A DNA stretch of 64,000 nt. Origin: Laguncularia racemosa. Lineage: Eukaryota > Streptophyta > Magnoliopsida > Myrtales > Combretaceae. The notes below the pieces were generated by a model, which ran no database searches, was not told where the DNA came from, and saw nothing but the letters and a program-made list of their open reading frames with translations. The stretch spans positions 496,001 to 560,000 of the forward strand of contig JBBMOL010000082.1 of the NCBI GenBank assembly GCA_037954665.1, written 5' to 3'. Each line of letters starts with the position of its first letter. Position 1 is the first letter of the stretch. This document shows, piece after piece, positions 56,946 to 64,000 of this stretch. The translations under genes were made by a program, and so were the position numbers.

Positions 56946-59900
56946 GTGAAGTCCGAAAATTGTCAAAACATTATATAAACGATTACAGAAAATAAATAAA
57001 ATAATAAGTACTTCTAGGTTGCGGTAGCGAGAGGAACAATTTCACAACATTAAAAACTTCAAAAAATGTACGACAAGAATTTAAATGTTGCTACGCATAA
57101 ATATTATTTTAATATTTTGAGAAAATAATAGGTTTTAAAAATAAAACAATTAAAAGCAATAATCTTAGGCAAAGAAAAGAAGATAACGAACTTAACAAAT
57201 TGAACCATACGAAATATATTGCTGAATAAATTTAGGAAGCAAAGTAATAAAAAAAATCCAAATATAAACCTATAAATAGATAAATAAAAATAATTGTAAG
57301 TCCCTTAGTTTGAGTAAATTAAATTAAAAGAATAAATCATCCGAAACATAATTTTTATGCAATATTCGATTGACTAATGAAATTAAATTAAATGATAAAT
57401 CTAGGAATTTCATAATAAAATTTAGAGTAAATATTTATCTTCGGAATAATCAAATTAACCTAGACGTAAAAATTTGTAATAAATTGTTAAAGATATAATT
57501 TTTAATGGTATTCTCGTACGCATGCAAAATGTTAAAATAGAGATATTTTTAAATAAAATATAATTATAATATAATATATAAATATACATATAAATATATA
57601 TAATAGAAAAAAAGTCCCATCCTTCTTTCCTTTCTTTTCTTTCTTCCAACTCAAAAGACCCGCCCCCCTACCCCTTACCTCTCTCTCTCCCATTTTTTGT
57701 TTTTCTTTCTTCTTTCTTCTTCTTCTCTTTTCTTTTTCTTTGTTCTTCTTCCTCTTCATCCTTTGCCTAAATCATGGCACCCCAGCAGGCGTTCGCTTTT
57801 CTTCTTCATTTGTCGGTCGTCTTCTTCTTCCCTTCTGTTATTATTTTTCCCTTCTTGGCCTCCAGCAACGGTGACAATGGTAGTGACGGTCCTGATAGCG
57901 ACAGCAATAGCATTCTCCATAGCAGCAGCAACGGCGGTGGCATCGGCAGTAGGGTAACCGACAACGGCTTAGCATCGTGTCCGTTTGGTCTCCTTTCTTA
58001 ATGACGATGGAGGCAACGATCACAGCTCCCAACAGCAACAATGGCGTCTATAATGACCCCGACAACAAAAGCTACACGTGTCCATCACGTCACCAGTGCT
58101 AGGTCTCCAACCGTGCCCGCATGAAGAGTGGGGTTTGACAGCAATGACGGCAATGGCAGTGGTGACAACAATTCGACAGCTGCAACAACGACAATGGCAA
58201 CCACTATGATCAGCAGCTACACGCGTGTGTGTGTGTGGATGAAGAGGAGGTGTAAGCGTAGTGTATGTGTGGTTGTGGGCATGTGGGTGCACGAAGGAAG
58301 AGGACCGCAACAGTAGCGGTAGTAGCAGCCATGCCGATAGCCATGACAACCGCCACAGCAGCGGCGGCATAGTGACGACGATGACAACGATGGCAGTAGC
58401 TTCTAAGTCATGTCCATCTCATCTTCTTCTTGATAGCGAAGGCGACAGTGGTAGGAATGTATGGAGGAGGAAAAGAAAATGAGGAAGGAAGAGAAGGAGC
58501 TGGGTGTGTATGAGGCGAGTTTGTAGAGTGTGTATGTACGTATGCGTGAAGTGTGTAAGGATGCATGAAGATGCGTGTATATGTGTGGATGATGGTGTGG
58601 ATGTACGAGGGTGTATGTACGTAGAGGAAAATGCGTATGTGTGTGCGGGAATGAAGATGTATGTATGTGTATGTGTATAGGGATGTGTGTGATGTATGTG
58701 GGAAAGTGTGTATGTATGTCAATGATGGAGTATGGTGTGTGTGATGATGGGTGTGAGGTATATGGAGATATGTATAAACGTAGGTGATAGTGCAAGGTGT
58801 GTGTATGGATATGTATAAGTGTAAGTGATGGTACGTAGTGTGTGTAAAGGTGTGCGCATGTGTAAGAGATAGTGTGTGATGTATGTGAGCGTGTGTGTAT
58901 GTGTAAGAAGGAGGAACCATGTGTGTGTAATGCTTGTGAGTGTGTGTACATGTGTATGACGTGATGTAGTGTATGCGGGATGTGTGTGTGTGTGTGAATG
59001 AGGTGCGTGTCTGTGTAGGTGTGGTTGATGGTGTACGATGTGTAAGGATGTGTGTATGTGTTAGAGATGATGTGTTATGTGTGTAAGGGTGTGGTGTATG
59101 CAGATTGTGTGTTAGTGATGATATGTGATGTGTGTGAGAGGGTATGTAGGTGTATTAAAGGTGTGGGATGTGTGGAGTATTGTATGTGTATATATGTACG
59201 GAAGGTATAGGGTGCGTGGTATTAAGGTGTATATGGATGGTGTGTGTGGAATATGTGGCATGTATAGATGTATAAGGAAGGAGTGGCATGTGTAGGCATG
59301 TATGTATGATTGTGGAATAGTGTATGGTGTATGGACATATGTAGAAGTTGAGGATGATGTATGTGGGTTATGTATGTACGAATGTGAGACGATGTGTGGA
59401 GTATGAATATATATGTATTGGTATAGAAGGAAAATGTGGTATGTGCAAATTATGTGGGCGTATATTGATGGTGTAAGATATATATGGAGTATGTGAGTAA
59501 GTGTATGAGATGACGTATGGTGTGGGTATGTAAGTATGGATATGGGAAGTGTGTAATATGTGTAGAGTAAATGGATAAGAATATGTGTATGTTGCTGTGC
59601 ATGTGGTGTGTGGAAAAGGTTGGTCTAAGTATGATGGAAGCGTGAATGAGGAAGAAAACCAATAGAAAGTATGGGGAACTCGTAGGTGGAAACATCAACA
59701 AAGAAGAGAAGAAAGAAGATGATACAAACCTTTAAGGATTGCTAAATCCTACGGGTTATCCTACAAGTAATTCATTGGAAGATATTAAAGACAATTGGAT
59801 AAATGAAAGGTTCAAAGATGCTTCATGGACGAGAGAAGCGTCTATGATGGTGTAACTGGTGAAGGGAATGATTTAAGAAATATTTAAGATGATGGCCTAG

Positions 59901-62479
59901 GAGATAGTTGGAATGAGATGGATTTCATAATAGAATGTTCAAAGGATGTCGAGGAAGATCATTCTTAGCCAAATACCCTAATGCAAGATCTTCAATTGTC
60001 CTTTCCAAGGATATCTTGCATAGGTAGAAGAAGGAATTCCAAATTTGGCAAGTCGAAGACATTCCATTGCTCGACTTCTACACAAGGAAAGCAGATAGTC
60101 GATCACAGCAACTTGAGGTGTTAGAAGCACAGATTCGAAGGAAGTTCAACATTTGAATCTTGTTCACCTGAAGTTCCATAAAGAGGAAACTTCATGCCTT
60201 GTCATCAATCACAAGATAAGTAGAGTACACATATCGGGTGCGAGCAGACTGCTAAAGTCAGGTGAAGATGCGGCTTTATGATTTGGTTGAGGAAGCATCA
60301 CAGAAGGATATTGACTTTAAGAGGAACGCAAAGGAGTTACTCGCTGGAATCACTCGACTCCGGCTAGGATTACGACAACCCTAAACAAGTGAGTGGGAAA
60401 CTTAATGATATGCTACTATGTTGTGTTGTACGTGGAATGCTATGTATGTGAAATTGTTGTTTGTAGTATTTGCTATTTAATGTGATTGTTGTTGAGTTAT
60501 GTGGTGGGAATTAATGAGTTAGGAAATAAGTCAGGAGGAATACAGGGGAATGAATGGTCTGAGAGTTTAGATGTCATTACCTTAATAATAGCTCCTAGCA
60601 CCATATTACTAGTACAATAACCATAAGCCTAACCCATGTTTTACAAATTGTTTTCTTCCAAATCAACCAAAATGTAGAAACTTAGCTTTTCCTTCTATAG
60701 CTATCGAATAGGTATGCTTCATTAGAATAGGGTGTATAGGCATCATTATGTATACATGTCAGAGTTGGTTCCTAAATGTGTATACATATACTCAACAAAC
60801 TTATTTTCCTATTTTAATTACGAAACACACTCATAAACATAACCATACCAAATCATGAGTGCAACCTTAATTTTTACAAATCAATGACCATATTTTCTTA
60901 CCCTCTTAAGTACGCAAGGGGAAATGTCTAGTAAATTGTCTTTAATTGAGGAAAGGTCCCAAACATAAATATCCATGGATATGTATATATGTATATATTA
61001 TGCACAAGTGTCTTGAAGACATTAAAAGGAAAATGCAAGATGACCTTCTTGGCTCTTGAAAGTGTGAAAATGATAGAGCACTTGAGAAGTGCGATGACAA
61101 AAAGGTGTCAGAAATGATTGAAAGCTAACCCGAATGGTTCGGCATTCAAGAAAAGGGCATAGAGGTGCCGGATCTGATGATCGTAAGTCGACCCGAGTGG
61201 TTTGACATTTAAAAGAAATGGCACAGAGAGGTGCCGAGATAATTTAATCCATTATAAAATTAGATAGGTCAATGTCCAGGAGGTTTAGGTTCAGTATCGG
61301 TGTTGCGTAACTAGAAATGCATAATCCTTGCTTGTGATGTGTGATAAGAAGCACATGATTTATGCTTGTTGTGATGAGTGAAATGGAATGTTTGATGTTT
61401 ACTTTTGTGATATGATTGATTGCAATTGTAAATGTTGTTTGATCACCCTAAATAAATTAAGTAAGGAAGAGGACCTGATTTAAAAACCTAACATGCATTT
61501 TCATAAGACATTACATGAGATTGAAGGCCATCACTATCACAGCATGCATCGGAAGTGATCAAGAGGATCATTGTTCCGCCAATTGTGAACTAAGTGACTA
61601 GGGGATTGTCGCGCCTTGACGATTCTAAGTTCGGCTTTTCCTTGAGGGTTTTACACCATCTGGTGTAGAGAAACATGGGAGCATTTACTGTTCAGTTAAT
61701 AAGATATCATAATTTACCAAGTGATAAGATAAATAAACTAGGTAATGACTTGGGCACTGATGGTGGCTTCGGAATCCCCAACCCAAGGTCAAGGGGGGCG
61801 TAAACCCTAGACTTCACGTCAGTTACCGAAAGACCATGTGAGATGCTGCATTCATATGGTTGTTCATGTATAGCATACATTTAATATTTTAAATTGAATT
61901 TACTTGCTTGTGTACATAACATAGGTTTAATAACTTGATGTGAATTTTCTTGTGTATGTATGTAGCATATGTTTAATGTTTAATTTGAGTTTGTGTGTGT
62001 GTGTGTGTGTATGCAGCATTCAAAGTGTTACCATCCCATTCACTGAGCCATTGTGTGCTCAGCCCCTCATAGACTTTATGCCGGTGTTGATAGTGAAAGG
62101 GCGGGATGGGCTAAGATGTAAAGTATTGAGAGTTTTAGAAGACCAAAACAACGAAGTAAGAATTGTGAATGATACATTTACTTAGATGAATGTTAGGACC
62201 CTAATGTAAATAGAAATGTTTAAATTGAGAAACCTAGGATTTATCCTATTCTATTGATTGGTAAGGGATACCGATTCTCTGCGATCATGGTCAACTGTAG
62301 GATTCGGGTTCCATAATGATATTTTATTTTCTAATCATATGTATTATAACTTGTTGTAGTTGTAATTATTTACTTAGAGTCATACGATCTTTGACTTGTA
62401 AAACGATTATCATGTAACGAGTGCACATGTGTCATGATAATTTAGTAGAGGCTTCTAGGCCCCCTTTTGGGGCATGACA
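56946..62479 (+). repeat. 5.53-kb solo LTR (copy B)
   Basis: Duplicate of 5632-11282, at the same protease position, with flanks CTACT (56941-56945) and CTACC (62480-62484). TATA cluster at 57545-57605. Leader ORF at 57774-58001 (MAPQQAFAFLLHLS start, LASCPFGLLS end). TG-rich tract at about 58220-59620. About 117 bp shorter than copy A, mainly from indels in the leader. Confidence 0.75.
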
Positions 62480-63770
62480 CTACCCCGATTGTTCAACTAA
62501 TCTAAGTCGTAAGGGCTAGGATATGGGCTAGTAGATAAATGTAATTTGTCTACTAGTGCAGCAGATATAACATTCGTGCAACTACCACTATCAATGATGA
62601 GTACACAAAGGTTACCTCTGATCCTACAAGAGGTGTGGAATATGTTCTCTCTCTGTATGTCTCTAGTTTCAAGAGTTATGGTTACAGTCCTACATAACAC
62701 ATTAATAAGTAGATATTGTTCACTTGTACACTCATGTGTTTTTGCAGTCTGGTCATCATAATACTCCTACAATGCTACAAATAAGTTTGTAGGTTCAGCC
62801 TATTCCTCCTCAACCATAGCATCTTCCCCAGCACCCTCCATAACAGTCATCATCCTCCTATTTGGACACTATGCTACCATATGCCCAAATCCCAAGCATT
62901 TAAAGCGTTTGATTTAGCGTGCTTTTCCATTAGTAGATCCGAGAACAGTTTGCCTCACATCTGGTGCTATTACCTCTTTACCCTTCCTAGAGGGTATATT
63001 TTCTGTGGCAGTGCTAGGGTAGTTTTGTCCACTGCTTTCACCATCTCACCTACCACCTGTGTCCCTTCTGATTGACCGTTAACTGCTATGGGTTTGGTAG
63101 TAGTATTGGGCCTACTACTTGAAGCCCTGAACAAGTTAGACCTCCTTTGCCTCTCTACTTTCAAAGTCAACTGAATAACCTCATCAAGTGTGCTATAGCG
63201 CTACAGCTCAATAACACACACTATCTCATATTTTAGCCCTGAGACAAAGTGTGCTAGGGTTTGTTCTAAAGGTTCGATTGATCCACATCTAATCATTGGG
63301 GTTTCAAATTTCTGCACATAATCATCCACTGTCTTGCTTCCTTGCCTCAAAGTCCACAGTCACATAAACAGTTCTTGTTTGTAGTGCTCAGGAATAAATC
63401 TTTTTCTTAACACCCTTTTCATATCCCTCCATGCCTGAATCTTAGCCTCCCCATCCCTATGCTTGTTCATAATCAAATTCTTCCACCATAGTGCAGTGTA
63501 TTTTGTAAACTTAACAATAGCCAATCGGACTTTGGCATTATCATCGATCTCATAACATTTAAAGAGACCCTCAACCTTGTCCTCCCAATCTAAATAATCA
63601 TCAGCTGATCCCTTACCATCATAAGAAGGCATATGCAGCTTTACATACTCCAATCCCGGAGGTGGCTTGAAATCCCTATTCTGATATGGATTAGCCCTAA
63701 AGTTGTCATCCCTTTTTTCCCTGCAAGGATGATGATCCCTATCCATCCTTCTATTAGAAGTAATTCACAA
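62480..63770 (-). pseudogene. gag-protease pseudogene (copy B)
   Basis: Duplicate of 11283-12787. Gag core MDRDHHPCREKRDDNFRANP, HMPSYDGKGSADDYLDWEDK, ALWWKNLIMNKHRDGEAK, MKRVLRKRFIPEHY. The protease site LIIDSGSCTNVIS is near 62590, with LD-stop-LNN at the LTR junction. A deletion of about 265 bp (relative to 12560-12825) removes the gag start codon. Fewer stops than copy A in the gag core. Confidence 0.8.
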
Positions 63771-64000
63771 AATTACAGCACACTCTTTCAACAACACCAA
63801 CCCACACATTTAACAACCACAATAATGCAATAGCTTAAGTTTCAAAAAGAATTATAGGCACAAGGAAATAATTTAGTACTTTAAGTAAAGTTCAACAAAT
63901 GAAGTATACACACAACTACTTTCAAGTAGTTAGAATTAAATTCAACTACAAGTGCTTAAGTAACTAGTCAATTGCTTTCACACTTTAATGACTTGTTTAA
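63771..64000 (-). other. leader of the gag-protease element (copy B)
   Basis: Follows 12826-13055 almost base for base to the window edge, so the duplicated block continues beyond. Confidence 0.7.

Overview
The window looks like nuclear DNA of a flowering plant, probably a eudicot. It is AT-rich and gene-poor, and most of it is nested LTR retrotransposons of the Ty3/Gypsy superfamily with 5-bp target duplications. Primer sites match initiator-Met tRNA (TGGTATCAGAGC type) or, once, tRNA-Asp. I see no prokaryotic operons, CRISPR arrays, rRNA or tRNA genes. The only convincing host gene is a two-exon defensin-like (eight-cysteine) gene at 29008-29365. A decayed host-type protein gene resembling the plant DUF7745 family lies at 19995-20218 plus 25805-26793.

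Layout. 1-2331 is a decayed Athila/Tat-type gag-protease. 2332-14748 is a nested block: a protease-linker-integrase remnant, a 909-bp solo LTR, a gag-protease-only LTR element, and a 5.65-kb solo LTR inside that element's protease. 14749-19994 and 20219-25804 are two related minus-strand elements (called element 1 and element 2). Element 2 has 907-bp LTRs and a perfect TACAC target duplication. 25805-35292 is low-copy-looking sequence with the DUF7745-like pseudogene, a small foldback repeat, the defensin-like gene and a 1,037-bp solo LTR. 35293-47379 is an old plus-strand Tekay/Del-like element carrying dozens of stop codons. A younger element (40794-45248) sits inside it with a perfect GATAG duplication. 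47380-49100 holds LTR fragments. 49101-64000 is a second copy of the 2332-13055 block in the same orientation, with a private Athila-type insertion at 51177-55126.

Main theme. Almost none of the younger elements here encodes reverse transcriptase. Elements 1 and 2 share one in-frame deletion that joins the start of reverse transcriptase directly to the integrase core, so the deleted form must have amplified. Another family kept only gag and protease. Another joins protease through a Lys/Glu-rich linker to the integrase tail. The element at 40794 joins the gag N-terminus to an unrecognised 3 x 26-residue repeat protein. The window therefore reads as a group of non-autonomous Gypsy derivatives that would need reverse transcriptase from elsewhere. 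A G/C-rich palindromic motif (ACACGGCCGTGT-like) recurs as tandem arrays in the LTRs of three otherwise unrelated families.

All percentages and repeat counts are by eye; no alignment or database search was run.
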